A stretch of DNA of 64,000 nucleotides from Microbacterium sp. JZ31. Its GTDB lineage: Bacteria; Actinomycetota; Actinomycetes; Actinomycetales; Microbacteriaceae. Shown here piece by piece: positions 25,537 through 33,572 of the stretch. The translations under genes were made by a program, and so were the position numbers. The notes beneath the pieces were generated by a model that saw only the letters and a program-made list of their open reading frames with translations, had not been told where the DNA came from and did not search any database. The DNA is taken from contig NZ_CP017661.1 in the NCBI RefSeq assembly GCF_016805985.1, positions 2,790,001-2,854,000 of the forward strand, in the 5' to 3' direction. Each line of letters begins with the position of its first letter. Within the stretch, counting starts at the first letter, position 1.

Positions 25537-26388
25537 CTACTCGAGGTCCCGCCGGTTGCGGGTCTGCGCCGCGCGCGCGGCGAGCAGGTCGTCGGCCGGG
25601 TATCCGACTTCGGTGAGCGTGAGCCCGCGCGCCGCGAGGACCTTGAACTCGCTGGTGCGCAGCCGCGCATCCCTGATCGACACGAGATCCTGCGGTGCGA
25701 GCTTGCCCTCCCCCGCGGCCACGCACGCGCCGACCAGCGCGCGCACCATCGAGTGGCAGAACGCGTCCGCCCGCACGTTCGCGATCAGGATGCCGTGCTC
25801 GTCGCGGCGCCAGTCGTACTCGAGCAGGGTCCGGATCGTGGTCGACTCCGGCCGCGGCTTGCAGTACGCCGCGAAGTCGTGCAGCCCGATGAGCCGTCCC
25901 GCGGCGTCGTCCATCGCGGCGACGTCGAGCTCGGCGCGCACCATCGTCGTGCGCAGCCGCTCGAGCGGGTCGTAGCCGGCGACGGCGTCGGCGATCCGAT
26001 ACGCGTAGCGCCGCCATGTGGCGGAGAAGCGCGCGTCGAACCCCTCGGGTGCGGTGGAGGTGCGCGAGACGGCCACGTCGGCGTACTGCCCGAGCACTCC
26101 GGTCAGGCGGCGCGCGAGCGGCTGCACCGGATCGACGGGGTCCGGCACGTCGCGACGACGCTGCGTCGCGCGCGCCCACTGCCCTTCGTCGAGGTCGGCG
26201 TGCGCGACCTGGCCGCTCGCGTGCACGCCCGCATCCGTGCGGCCCGCGACCGTGAGCGGGACAGGCGACCCGATGATCCGCTCCAGCGCCGCCTCGAGCG
26301 CGCCCTGCACGGTGCGCAGACCGGGCTGGCGGGCCCAGCCGCGGAAGTACGTGCCGTCGTAGGCGATGTCGAGTCGGATCCGAGGCAC
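25537..26388 (-). CDS. truA: tRNA pseudouridine(38-40) synthase
   Basis: A 283-residue enzyme that modifies uridines 38-40 of the tRNA anticodon stem. The catalytic aspartate is Asp52 in GRTDAGVHASGQVAH; other conserved parts are FSATWRRYAYRI, GLHDFAAYCKPRPESTTIR and FCHSMVRALVGACV. The start GTG 26388 stands 6 nt after a TAGGCT hexamer and has no ribosome site, so the mRNA is probably leaderless. In many actinobacteria it directly follows rplQ; here luxS, mtnN and a repeat array intervene. Confidence 0.96.
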   Translation of the reverse strand: MPRIRLDIAYDGTYFRGWARQPGLRTVQGALEAALERIIGSPVPLTVAGRTDAGVHASGQVAHADLDEGQWARATQRRRDVPDPVDPVQPLARRLTGVLGQYADVAVSRTSTAPEGFDARFSATWRRYAYRIADAVAGYDPLERLRTTMVRAELDVAAMDDAAGRLIGLHDFAAYCKPRPESTTIRTLLEYDWRRDEHGILIANVRADAFCHSMVRALVGACVAAGEGKLAPQDLVSIRDARLRTSEFKVLAARGLTLTEVGYPADDLLAARAAQTRNRRDLE

Positions 26389-26394
26389 GGATCC

Positions 26395-26400
26395 AGCCTA
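26395..26400 (-). promoter_or_regulatory. -10 element of leaderless truA promoter (candidate)
   Basis: TAGGCT on the minus strand, 6 nt before GTG 26388. The same hexamer with the same spacing precedes luxS and the GT4 gene at 53131. Confidence 0.55.
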
Positions 26401-26430
26401 GTTCGGCGGCGTCCCGGGGCCTCCCTGTTC

Positions 26431-26833
26431 GTTGAGCGAGGGAGCGCAGCGACCGAGTCGAAACGGCCCTGACCCGAGGCGACGTCCGGACGGTTTCGAC
26501 TCGCTCCGCTCGCTCAACCAACAAGCGGCTTGCTGTTCGTTGAGCGAGGGAGCGCAGCGACCGAGTCGAAACGGCCCGAACTCTGCCGCGGGCCGGACCC
26601 GAGGCGACGTCCGGACGGTTTCGACTCGCTCCGCTCGCTCAACCAACAAGCGGCTTGCTGTTCGTTGAGCGAGGGAGCGCAGGGACCGAGTCGAAACGGC
26701 CCGAACTCTGCCGCGGGCCGGACCCGAGGCGACGTCCGGGCGGTTTCGACTCGCTCCGCTCGCTCAACCAACGAGCGGCTTGCTGTTCGTTGAGCGAGGG
26801 AGCGCAGCGACCGAGTCGAAACGGCCCGGACCC
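26431..26833. repeat. Array of REP-like palindromic repeats (units of 108, 125, 125 and a partial 45 bp)
   Basis: This stretch fills most of the 453-nt gap between mtnN and truA. Units start at 26431, 26539, 26664 and 26789. Each begins GTTGAGCGAGGGAGCGCAG, contains a variable centre, and ends with an inverted relative GGTTTCGACTCGCTCCGCTC plus GCTCAACC, so every unit can fold into a long hairpin. The first unit lacks 17 bp of the centre. Single elements of the family occur at 5204, 7854 and 28082. Short reading frames through it are mutual copies, not genes. Confidence 0.88.
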
Positions 26834-26841
26834 TGCGAGGC

Positions 26842-27534
26842 TCAGAGCGTCGCGAGCGCGCCCGTGACGAGGCGGGCCGAGCGCTCGGCCGCGTCGTCGA
26901 CGTGCGTGAGGAACTCCGTGCCGTCGGGGGCGCACAGATCGGAGACCCCGCGCACCGAGATGAACGGCGCGCCGTGGTTGTGGGCGACCTGCGCGATCGC
27001 GGCCGATTCCATGTCCACGGCGAGCAGATGCGGGAAGTCCTCGCGCAGCTGCGCGGCGATGTCGGCCGTGACGAACCTCTCCCCCGAGCCGATGGAACCC
27101 TCGCGCACCGTCAGCTCTCCTCGCGCGGCGAGCAGCGCGCGCCGCAGCTCCGGGTCGCCGTCGTACGCGACGGGCATTCCCGGCACCTGGCCGAGCGCGT
27201 AGCCGAACGCGCGGGCATCCGCCCCGACGTTGACGAGGGAGTCGCTGACGATCACATCGCCGACCTGGACGCCCTTCGCGAGGCCGCCGGCCGATCCGGC
27301 GCTGATCAGGTGCACGTCGTCGCCGTAGCGGGCGAGCGCACCGGCGGCGGCGTTCGCCGCGTTGACCATGCCGATGCCCGAGCGGACCAGCACGTGCGTG
27401 CGCCCGTCGATCACGATCCCGCGGTGCTCGGCCCGGCCGATCCGCACCGGCTCGCTCACCTCGCCGGCGAGCGCGAGGAACGGCTCCGCCTCCTCCTCCA
27501 TCGCGACCAGGATGACCGCGACGCGTGAGGTCAC
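26842..27534 (-). CDS. mtnN: 5'-methylthioadenosine/S-adenosylhomocysteine nucleosidase
   Basis: A 230-residue enzyme that splits the adenine from methylthioadenosine and S-adenosylhomocysteine, producing S-ribosylhomocysteine for LuxS. Family marks are [25 protein letters not shown] and the catalytic [12 protein letters not shown]. The start GTG 27534 forms a 4-nt overlap with the luxS stop (GTGA), which makes a two-gene coupled unit with luxS first. Confidence 0.93.
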   Translation of the reverse strand: MTSRVAVILVAMEEEAEPFLALAGEVSEPVRIGRAEHRGIVIDGRTHVLVRSGIGMVNAANAAAGALARYGDDVHLISAGSAGGLAKGVQVGDVIVSDSLVNVGADARAFGYALGQVPGMPVAYDGDPELRRALLAARGELTVREGSIGSGERFVTADIAAQLREDFPHLLAVDMESAAIAQVAHNHGAPFISVRGVSDLCAPDGTEFLTHVDDAAERSARLVTGALATL

Positions 27535-28001
27535 GCGAACACCTGCCCCCACTGCGCGCGCTGGTCGAGGAACGCACGCGCGGCTTCCTGCGCGCCCGCG
27601 AGCGTGTGGTTCGCGCCCCAGCCGCACTGGATCTCGTTCGCGGCGGGGACCTCGGACGCGTCGAGGATGTCCTGCAGGGTGTCGGCGACGAGACGCTCGA
27701 CCTCGGCGAAGTCGTGGTCGCCCTGCAGGATCAGGTAGAAGCCGGTCTGGCAGCCCATGGGCGAGAAGTCGATCACGCGCTCGGAGTGGTTGCGGCTCTT
27801 CTCGGCGAACAGGTGCTCGAGCGAGTGGATGGACGCCATCTCGAGGTGCCCGACGTTGGGCTGGGCGAAGCGCACGTCGTACTTCACGATCACGTCGCCG
27901 TGCGGCAGCACCTTGCGGTCGGCGATGCGCAGGTACGGCGCGGCCACGGCGCGGTGGTCGAGGTTGAACGACTCGACGTTCATGCGGGGCTGATCAGTCA
28001 C
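27531..28001 (-). CDS. luxS: S-ribosylhomocysteine lyase
   Basis: A 156-residue enzyme that cleaves S-ribosylhomocysteine to homocysteine and DPD, the precursor of AI-2. The metal site is His59 and His63 in HSLEHL plus Cys126 in CGWG; Cys84 in GCQTG is the catalytic acid/base. The start is GTG 28001, which sits 6 nt after TAGGCT and is probably leaderless. ATG 27983 would give an N-terminus closer to that of E. coli but has no usable ribosome site. Confidence 0.95.
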   Translation of the reverse strand: MTDQPRMNVESFNLDHRAVAAPYLRIADRKVLPHGDVIVKYDVRFAQPNVGHLEMASIHSLEHLFAEKSRNHSERVIDFSPMGCQTGFYLILQGDHDFAEVERLVADTLQDILDASEVPAANEIQCGWGANHTLAGAQEAARAFLDQRAQWGQVFA

Positions 28002-28007
28002 CCTCCG

Positions 28008-28013
28008 AGCCTA
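28008..28013 (-). promoter_or_regulatory. -10 element of leaderless luxS-mtnN promoter (candidate)
   Basis: TAGGCT on the minus strand followed after 6 nt by GTG 28001. The GGAGG inside the gap is too close to the GTG to act as a normal ribosome site. Confidence 0.5.
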
Positions 28014-28081
28014 CGCGCGCCACCTCCCGGTTCGGTGAGTCCGGCGGACGTCCCGCGGCCGCAGCCGAGGCAACGTCCGAG

Positions 28082-28113
28082 CGGTTTCGACTCGCTTCGC
28101 TCGCTCAACCAAC
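28082..28113. repeat. REP-like element, single copy
   Basis: GGTTTCGACTCGCTTCGCTC followed by GCTCAACCAAC, one inverted half of the array unit at 26431-26833. It lies between the luxS promoter and the rplQ terminator. Confidence 0.75.
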
Positions 28114-28141
28114 AAGGGAGGAAACAACCAGCAGGAGAACG

Positions 28142-28173
28142 ACGAAGGGCCCTGCCGGAGCAGGGCCCTTCGT
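28142..28173 (-). terminator. Terminator of the alpha ribosomal operon
   Basis: A perfect 14-bp stem (ACGAAGGGCCCTGC / GCAGGGCCCTTCGT) with a 4-nt loop begins 16 nt after the rplQ stop. Confidence 0.85.
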
Positions 28174-28188
28174 TCGTGTGCGAGGGAA

Positions 28189-28749
28189 TTACTTCTCCTC
28201 GGCCTCCTTGGCGTCGGCCTCGGCCGGAGCATCGGTGGTCTCCTCGGCGGGCGTCTCGACGGGAGCCTCCTCCGCGACCTCGGCGTCCTCGGCGGCGACG
28301 GTCTCCTCGACGGGAGCCTCCTCGGCCGGGGCCTCCTCGGCGGCCGGAGCCGTCGTGGCGGCGGGCGCCGACTTCTTGGCCTTCGGCGTGACGGGCTCGA
28401 GCACGAGCTCGATCACGGCCATGGGAGCGTTGTCGCCCTTGCGGTTGCCGACCTTGGTGATGCGGGTGTAGCCGCCCTCACGCTCGGCGACCAGCGGCGC
28501 GATCTCGGCGAAGAGGACGTGCACGACCTCCTTGTCGCCGATCACGGACAGCACGCGACGACGCGCGTGCAGGTCGCCGCGCTTGGCGAACGTGATCAGG
28601 CGCTCGGCGAGCGGACGCAGGCGCTTGGCCTTGGTCTCGGTCGTCTTGATCGACTTGTGCGTGAACAGCGCCGCGGCGAGGTTCGCGAGGAGCAGACGCT
28701 CGTGGGCGGGGCCGCCTCCGAGGCGGGGACCCTTCGTGGGCTTAGGCAT
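28189..28749 (-). CDS. rplQ: 50S ribosomal protein L17 (bL17) with acidic C-terminal tail
   Basis: A 186-residue protein. The core ([42 protein letters not shown]-like [19 protein letters not shown]) is standard and ends near residue 120. Beyond it comes about 60 residues rich in Glu, Ala and Pro ([12 protein letters not shown]), typical of actinobacterial L17. It is the last gene of the infA-rpmJ-rpsM-rpsK-rpoA-rplQ series. Confidence 0.97.
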   Translation of the reverse strand: MPKPTKGPRLGGGPAHERLLLANLAAALFTHKSIKTTETKAKRLRPLAERLITFAKRGDLHARRRVLSVIGDKEVVHVLFAEIAPLVAEREGGYTRITKVGNRKGDNAPMAVIELVLEPVTPKAKKSAPAATTAPAAEEAPAEEAPVEETVAAEDAEVAEEAPVETPAEETTDAPAEADAKEAEEK

Positions 28750-28788
28750 TTCTAGTTACTCCAGAGATTCAGGCAGAAGTGGGTTGGA

Positions 28789-29778
28789 TCAGAGCGACTC
28801 GTCGTCGTAGCCGCCGTAGAAGCCGGTGCCGTCGAAGCCGGGCACCGAGTCCTTGAGCGACAGGCCGAGCGAGGTGAGCTTGTCGCGCACCTCGTCCACC
28901 GACTTCTGTCCGAAGTTGCGGATGTTCATGAGCTGCGTCTCCGAGAGGGCGACGAGCTCGCTGACCGTGTTGATCCCCTCGCGCTTGAGGCAGTTGTACG
29001 AGCGGACCGACAGGTCGAGGTCCTCGATCGGCATCGACAGCTCGTTCGACAGGACGGTCTCGACCGGCGCGGGGCCGATCTCGATGCCCTCGGCCTCGAC
29101 GTTCAGCTCGCGGGCGAGGCCGAACAGCTCGACGAGCGTGCGGCCGGCCGACGCCACGGCGTCGCGCGGGGCGATCGACGCCTTGGTCTCGACGTCGAGC
29201 ACGAGCTTGTCGAAGTCGGTGCGCTCACCGGCACGGGTGGCCTCGACGCGGTAGCTGACCTTCAGGACCGGCGAGTAGATCGAGTCGACGGGGATCTGAC
29301 CGGCCTCGGCATACTCGTTGCGGTTCTGCACGGCCGAGACGTAGCCGCGGCCACGCTCGATCGTGAGCTCGAGCTCGAACTTCGCGGTGTCGTTCAGGGT
29401 CGCGATGACCAGCTCGGGGTTGTGCACCTCGACGCCGGCCGGGGCCGAGATGTCGGCGGCCGTGACCTCGCCGGCGCCCGTCTTGCGCAGGTACGCCGTG
29501 ATGGGCTCGTCGCGCTCGCTCGACACCACGAGCTGCTTGATGTTGAGGATGATCTCGGTGACATCCTCCTTCACACCGGGGATGGTGCTGAACTCGTGCA
29601 GCACGCCGTCGATGCGGATGCTGGTCACCGCCGCGCCGGGGATCGACGAGAGCAGGCTGCGACGCAGCGCGTTCCCGATGGTGTAGCCGAAGCCGGGCTC
29701 GAGGGGCTCGACGACGAACCGGCTGCGGAACTCCGAGATCTTCTCCTCGGTGAGGGTGGGACGCTGTGCAATGAGCAC
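28789..29778 (-). CDS. rpoA: RNA polymerase alpha subunit
   Basis: A 329-residue subunit. The N-terminal dimerisation domain ([40 protein letters not shown]) is followed by a linker and the DNA-binding C-terminal domain ([35 protein letters not shown]). The start is GTG 29778 with AAAGGA seven bases upstream. The 141-nt gap to rpsK is unusually long and holds a hairpin, so rpoA may also have its own promoter. Confidence 0.98.
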   Translation of the reverse strand: MLIAQRPTLTEEKISEFRSRFVVEPLEPGFGYTIGNALRRSLLSSIPGAAVTSIRIDGVLHEFSTIPGVKEDVTEIILNIKQLVVSSERDEPITAYLRKTGAGEVTAADISAPAGVEVHNPELVIATLNDTAKFELELTIERGRGYVSAVQNRNEYAEAGQIPVDSIYSPVLKVSYRVEATRAGERTDFDKLVLDVETKASIAPRDAVASAGRTLVELFGLARELNVEAEGIEIGPAPVETVLSNELSMPIEDLDLSVRSYNCLKREGINTVSELVALSETQLMNIRNFGQKSVDEVRDKLTSLGLSLKDSVPGFDGTGFYGGYDDESL

Positions 29779-29874
29779 TGGTTGTTCCTTTCGATCACGT
29801 GCCCGCTATATGACACGTGCGGTGGATAGGTCTTGAGTTGTGTTCGACGGACTCAGGTCCGTGGGACGACGAGA

Positions 29875-29910
29875 CGCCGGGGCGCAGGCTCGAGGCCGTG
29901 CGCCCCGGCG
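29875..29910 (-). terminator. Hairpin (attenuator or terminator) between rpsK and rpoA
   Basis: A perfect 12-bp inverted repeat, CGCCGGGGCGCA / TGCGCCCCGGCG with a 12-nt loop, lies 10 nt after the rpsK stop. There is no T tract, so partial termination or mRNA processing is also possible. rpsD, often found here in other bacteria, is absent. Confidence 0.6.
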
Positions 29911-29919
29911 GGGGTCACG

Positions 29920-30318
29920 TCAGACGCGGCGGCGCTTCGGCGGGCGGCAGCCGTTGTGCGCCTGCGGCGTCACATCCTGAATCGAACCGACCTCGAGGCC
30001 AGCGGCCTGCAGCGAGCGGATCGCGGTCTCGCGACCCGAACCCGGGCCCTTCACGAAGACGTCGACCTTCTTGACGCCGTGCTCCTGCGCCTGGCGGGCG
30101 GCCGACTCCGCGGCCATGCCGGCGGCGTACGGCGTCGACTTGCGCGAGCCCTTGAAGCCCACGCCACCGGCCGAGGTCCAGCTGATGACGGCGCCGGTCG
30201 GGTCGGTGATCGACACGATCGTGTTGTTGAACGTCGACTTGATGTGGGCCTGGCCCACGGCGATGTTCTTCTTCTCCTTGCGGCGCGGCTTGCGCGCAGC
30301 GGTCTTGGGTGCAGCCAT
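29920..30318 (-). CDS. rpsK: 30S ribosomal protein S11 (uS11)
   Basis: A 132-residue platform protein of the small subunit, recognised by [39 protein letters not shown] and the arginine-rich end [18 protein letters not shown]. It follows rpsM by 25 nt. Confidence 0.98.
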   Translation of the reverse strand: MAAPKTAARKPRRKEKKNIAVGQAHIKSTFNNTIVSITDPTGAVISWTSAGGVGFKGSRKSTPYAAGMAAESAARQAQEHGVKKVDVFVKGPGSGRETAIRSLQAAGLEVGSIQDVTPQAHNGCRPPKRRRV

Positions 30319-30343
30319 GTTCTTCTCCTAAACCGAACCGCGC

Positions 30344-30718
30344 TTAGCGGGCCTTCTTCTTACCGGCGACGGTGCGCTTCGGACCCTTGCGCGTGCGCGC
30401 GTTGGTCTTGGTGCGCTGACCGCGGACCGGCAGGCCGCGGCGGTGGCGGAGACCCTCGTACGAGCCGATCTCGACCTTGCGACGGATGTCGGCGGCGACC
30501 TCGCGGCGGAGATCACCCTCGACCTTGTAGTTGCCCTCGATGTAGTCGCGGAGCGAGACGAGCTGGTCGTCGCTCAGGTCCTTGACGCGGATCTCGGGGC
30601 TGATGCCAGTGGCGGCGAGGATCTCGCTCGAGCGAGTGCGTCCAACGCCGTAGATGTACGTGAGGGCGATCACCACGCGCTTGTCGCGCGGGATGTCGAC
30701 GCCGGCAAGACGTGCCAT
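30344..30718 (-). CDS. rpsM: 30S ribosomal protein S13 (uS13)
   Basis: A 124-residue head protein contacting the P-site tRNA. It starts [20 protein letters not shown] and has [11 protein letters not shown], the basic block [20 protein letters not shown] and a lysine/arginine tail. About 130 nt separate it from rpmJ. Confidence 0.98.
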   Translation of the reverse strand: MARLAGVDIPRDKRVVIALTYIYGVGRTRSSEILAATGISPEIRVKDLSDDQLVSLRDYIEGNYKVEGDLRREVAADIRRKVEIGSYEGLRHRRGLPVRGQRTKTNARTRKGPKRTVAGKKKAR

Positions 30719-30848
30719 GCGACCTTCTCCTGTGTTTGTGGAGGTGTGGAGCAGGATCGGTGCCCGGGCCTCCGCCCCGAGGTGTCCCCCGCCGAGCGGG
30801 TTCTGATCCTGCCTCGCTTCAGATCGAAGCTTTCGATATCGAGTTGTC

Positions 30849-30965
30849 TCAGCCCTGGCGCTGCTTGTGGCGCGGGTTGCTCTTGCAGATGACCATGACG
30901 CGGCCGTGGCGACGGATCACCTTGCAGTGGTCGCAGATCGGCTTGACGCTGGGGTTGACCTTCAT
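30849..30965 (-). CDS. rpmJ: 50S ribosomal protein L36 (bL36), zinc form
   Basis: A 38-residue protein, [18 protein letters not shown] and onward, ending [11 protein letters not shown]. Three cysteines and one histidine (CDHC, C and H) form the zinc ribbon, so this is the C+ type. The coding region lies between infA and rpsM as is usual. Confidence 0.97.
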   Translation of the reverse strand: MKVNPSVKPICDHCKVIRRHGRVMVICKSNPRHKQRQG

Positions 30966-31047
30966 GACTTCTTCTTTCGCTGTCTTCGTACCGCGCTCCC
31001 GCAGGAGCGCAGCCGTTACTTCTCGACCGGCGTGCCGGCAGAGCGGG

Positions 31048-31269
31048 TCAGCGGTAGCGGTAGACGATGCGGCCGCGGGTGAGGTCGTAGGGGCTCAGCT
31101 CCACGACCACGCGGTCCTCGGGGATGATGCGGATGTAGTTCTGCCGCATCTTTCCGGAGATCGTTGCGAGGACCTTGTGACCGTTGGTGAGCTCCACGCG
31201 GAACATCGCGTTGGGGAGCGCCTCGGTGATCACACCCTCGATCTCGATGACACCGTCTTTCTTCGCCAT
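31048..31269 (-). CDS. infA: Translation initiation factor IF-1
   Basis: A 73-residue OB-fold protein. [34 protein letters not shown] and [17 protein letters not shown] are diagnostic. It binds the A site of the small subunit during initiation. The ATG at 31269 defines the usual length; the longer open frame upstream is leader. First gene of the alpha operon. Confidence 0.98.
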   Translation of the reverse strand: MAKKDGVIEIEGVITEALPNAMFRVELTNGHKVLATISGKMRQNYIRIIPEDRVVVELSPYDLTRGRIVYRYR

Positions 31270-31322
31270 AGACTCGCTTTGCTTGTGCAGACCGGTCGGT
31301 CTGCGGTGAGTGGGGTTTCGGT

Positions 31323-31342
31323 GCCGGATCCGCCGATCCGGC
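31323..31342 (-). other. Hairpin in the infA leader
   Basis: GCCGGATC-CGCC-GATCCGGC, a perfect 8-bp stem with a 4-nt loop, falls within the 5' untranslated region between the promoter (31379-31407) and the infA ATG. A second small palindrome (CAGACCG GT CGGTCTG) lies closer to the gene. No r-protein binding mimic could be assigned. Confidence 0.5.
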
Positions 31343-31378
31343 GACACGCCGAAATCAGGCGCAAGGCACCAAAGATCT

Positions 31379-31407
31379 ATGTTAGGTGCTTCCGGGCGTG
31401 TCGGCAA
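31379..31407 (-). promoter_or_regulatory. Promoter of the infA-rpmJ-rpsM-rpsK operon
   Basis: TTGCCG (31402-31407) and TAACAT (31379-31384) on the minus strand are 17 nt apart, a good match to an actinobacterial housekeeping promoter. It lies in the gap between the DsbA-like gene and infA. Confidence 0.7.
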
Positions 31408-31429
31408 CTCGGCGTGTCGCCCGGAGGCC

Positions 31430-32086
31430 TCACTGCAGGCGGGGCAGCAGCTCCTGCTCGGGCGTCGCCTGCCAGTTCAGCGTCTCGCCGTTCAGCAGCA
31501 CCGCGGGCGTGCCGCCACCCGGCAGCTGCTCGGTGGTCTGCGCCACGAAGTCGGCGTACGTGCGGTCGGCGATGCACTCCGCCGCACCCGTGGCCCCGGC
31601 CCGCTCCGCGAAGGAGAGGATCTCCTCGTCCGTCAGACCGGGCGTCGTCTCCGCGGGCTGATTCGAGAACATCAGGTCCATGAACGGGTACGCCGCGTCG
31701 GGGTTGTCCTCCGCGACGCAGTACATCGCGTTGGCTGCGCGGGTCGAGAACTCCGTCCCCTGCGACGCACGGTCGAGGATGGAGACCGGGTACACCTCGA
31801 GCGTCAGCGCTCGCGCCGATACCTGCTCGGCGATGGTCTCTCCCCAGCTCTCCTCGAAGCTGCCGCAGTACGGGCACATGAAGTCGACGTAGGTGGCGAG
31901 CACATCGGGCCCCTCGCCGACACGGATGGCCCCGGTCGTCTCGTCGATCGACGCCGATGCCGGCGCCTCCGCGGGCGCCGTCGCCTGGTTGTTCATCCAG
32001 ACGACGATGCCGCCGACCGCGACGAGCAGCACGACGACCGCCGCCGAGATCCAGATCGCGACCCAGTTCGTCTTTCCGCCAGCCAT
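31430..32086 (-). CDS. DsbA-like membrane-anchored thioredoxin-fold protein
   Basis: A 218-residue protein with one N-terminal membrane anchor (about residues 10-31) and a thioredoxin-fold domain facing outside. The redox motif is CPYC (Cys71, Cys74) and the cis-proline loop is [10 protein letters not shown]. It should form or isomerise disulfides in exported proteins, as the Mtb DsbA-like proteins do. It sits between map and infA, cotranscribed with secY-adk-map or read through from them. Confidence 0.9.
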   Translation of the reverse strand: MAGGKTNWVAIWISAAVVVLLVAVGGIVVWMNNQATAPAEAPASASIDETTGAIRVGEGPDVLATYVDFMCPYCGSFEESWGETIAEQVSARALTLEVYPVSILDRASQGTEFSTRAANAMYCVAEDNPDAAYPFMDLMFSNQPAETTPGLTDEEILSFAERAGATGAAECIADRTYADFVAQTTEQLPGGGTPAVLLNGETLNWQATPEQELLPRLQ

Positions 32087-32116
32087 GTTCCGCTCCGTGA
32101 GTCCGTGTGAGTGAGA

Positions 32117-32968
32117 TCAGGCGATCGGCGTCGGCGTCACGCCGAACGGCGCGAGGCCGGCGGCGCCGCCGTCGGGCGCGGTCAGCACCCAGATGCCTCC
32201 ATCATGCACCGCCACGCTATGTTCCCAGTGGGAGCCCATGGACCCGTCGACCGTGGAGACCGTCCAGTCGTCGTCCTCGACGAACGTCTCGTCCGATCCG
32301 GCCGTCATCATCGGCTCGATGCACACCGCGAGGCCGGGCTTCACCTCGGCGCCCGGGTCGGACGTGCGGTAGTTGAAGATCGAGGGCGCCTCGTGCATCT
32401 TGCGGCCGATCCCATGACCGACGTACTCGCGCAGGATCCCGGCGGGCTTGCCGCTGAAGGACAGCGGGTTCGCCTCGATGTAGGCCTGGATGGCGTCGCC
32501 CACCTCCCCCAGGCGCTTCGCGCTCGCGAGCGCGGCGATGCCGGCCCACATGGAGCCCTCGGTCACGCGCGAGAGCTCTTCGCGCTGCGCGACGACGTCC
32601 GGGCGCTCCGGATCCGGGACGACGACCGTGATCGCGGAGTCGCCGTTCCAGCCGTCCGGGGTCTCGGCGCCGCAGTCGATGGACACGATGTCGCCCGGCT
32701 GCAGGGGCACGTCCGTCGGGATGCCGTGCACGACCGCGTCGTTGACCGACGCGCAGATCGTGTGCCGGTAGCCGCGCACGAGCTGGAAGTTCGAGTGCGC
32801 CCCGCGCTCGGTGATGACGCGATTCGCCTCGGCGTCCAGCTCGAGCGTCGTGACGCCCGGCCGGATGAGCGGGCGGACGGCGTCGAGCGCGGCGGCGGTG
32901 ATGAGCCCGGGCCCGACCATCGCGCGCAGCTGCGCGGGGGTCTTGTAGATCGACTTGCGGAAGATCAC
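32117..32968 (-). CDS. map: Methionine aminopeptidase, type I
   Basis: A 283-residue metalloenzyme that removes the initiator methionine. Metal ligands appear in order: SIDCGAE, then GDSAIT, GHGIGRKMHEAP, CIEPMM and HSVAV region with WEHS. GTG 32968 starts the protein 4 nt after the adk stop; the open frame continues upstream inside adk but only as a shadow. Confidence 0.96.
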   Translation of the reverse strand: MIFRKSIYKTPAQLRAMVGPGLITAAALDAVRPLIRPGVTTLELDAEANRVITERGAHSNFQLVRGYRHTICASVNDAVVHGIPTDVPLQPGDIVSIDCGAETPDGWNGDSAITVVVPDPERPDVVAQREELSRVTEGSMWAGIAALASAKRLGEVGDAIQAYIEANPLSFSGKPAGILREYVGHGIGRKMHEAPSIFNYRTSDPGAEVKPGLAVCIEPMMTAGSDETFVEDDDWTVSTVDGSMGSHWEHSVAVHDGGIWVLTAPDGGAAGLAPFGVTPTPIA

Positions 32969-32972
32969 GCGG

Positions 32973-33572
32973 TCACGCGGCGGCGTCGCGCGCCAGGCCG
33001 CGGGCCTCGAGCGCCGCGATGATGCGGGCGGTGATCTCGTCGAGGCTGCCGACGCCGTCGATCGTGTCGACGACCTCGCGCGTGCGGTACACCGCGAGGA
33101 TCGGCGCGGTCTCGCGCTCGTAGATGTCGAGGCGGTGCGCGATCGCGGCCTCGGTGTCGTCCGAGCGCCCCTCGCTCTGGGCACGCAGCGAGATGCGCTG
33201 CAGGCTCTCCTCGCGGGGCACGTCCAGCTCGATCACGGCGTCGAGGGCATCGCCCCGCCCGCCGAGGAACTCGTCGAGCAGCGCCACCTGGGCGACGTTG
33301 CGCGGGAAGCCGTCGAGCAGGAAGCCGTCGGCCGCGTCGGGCTGCTCGAGCCGCTCCCGCACGATCGCGAAGGTGATCTCGTCGGGCACCAGGTCGCCGG
33401 CGTCCGTGATCGCCTTGACCTGCTTGCCGAGGTCGGTGCCCTCCTTGATGTTGGCGCGGAAGATGTCACCGGTCGAGACGACGGGGATCCCGAACGCCTC
33501 GGCGATGCGCGCGCCCTGCGTGCCCTTGCCCGAACCCTGCGGACCGACGATCAGGAGACGGGTGGAGGTCAT
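32973..33572 (-). CDS. adk: Adenylate kinase
   Basis: A 199-residue enzyme interconverting ATP+AMP and 2 ADP. The P-loop is GPQGSGKGT (residues 10-18), the AMP site STGDIFRANI and DGFPRNVAQ, and the LID is the short non-zinc form (RAQSEGRSDDTEAAIAHRL), as in mycobacteria. Its ATG overlaps the secY stop (ATGA). Confidence 0.97.
   Translation of the reverse strand: MTSTRLLIVGPQGSGKGTQGARIAEAFGIPVVSTGDIFRANIKEGTDLGKQVKAITDAGDLVPDEITFAIVRERLEQPDAADGFLLDGFPRNVAQVALLDEFLGGRGDALDAVIELDVPREESLQRISLRAQSEGRSDDTEAAIAHRLDIYERETAPILAVYRTREVVDTIDGVGSLDEITARIIAALEARGLARDAAA

Noticed and set aside
26431..26833. CRISPR-like array
   Set aside because: Repeats are about 125 bp with no unique spacers and are internally palindromic; no cas genes occur in the window.
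26398..26867. Small proteins encoded in the repeat array
   Set aside because: The short frames on both strands are translations of the same repeat unit and repeat each other; no ribosome sites or codon signal.
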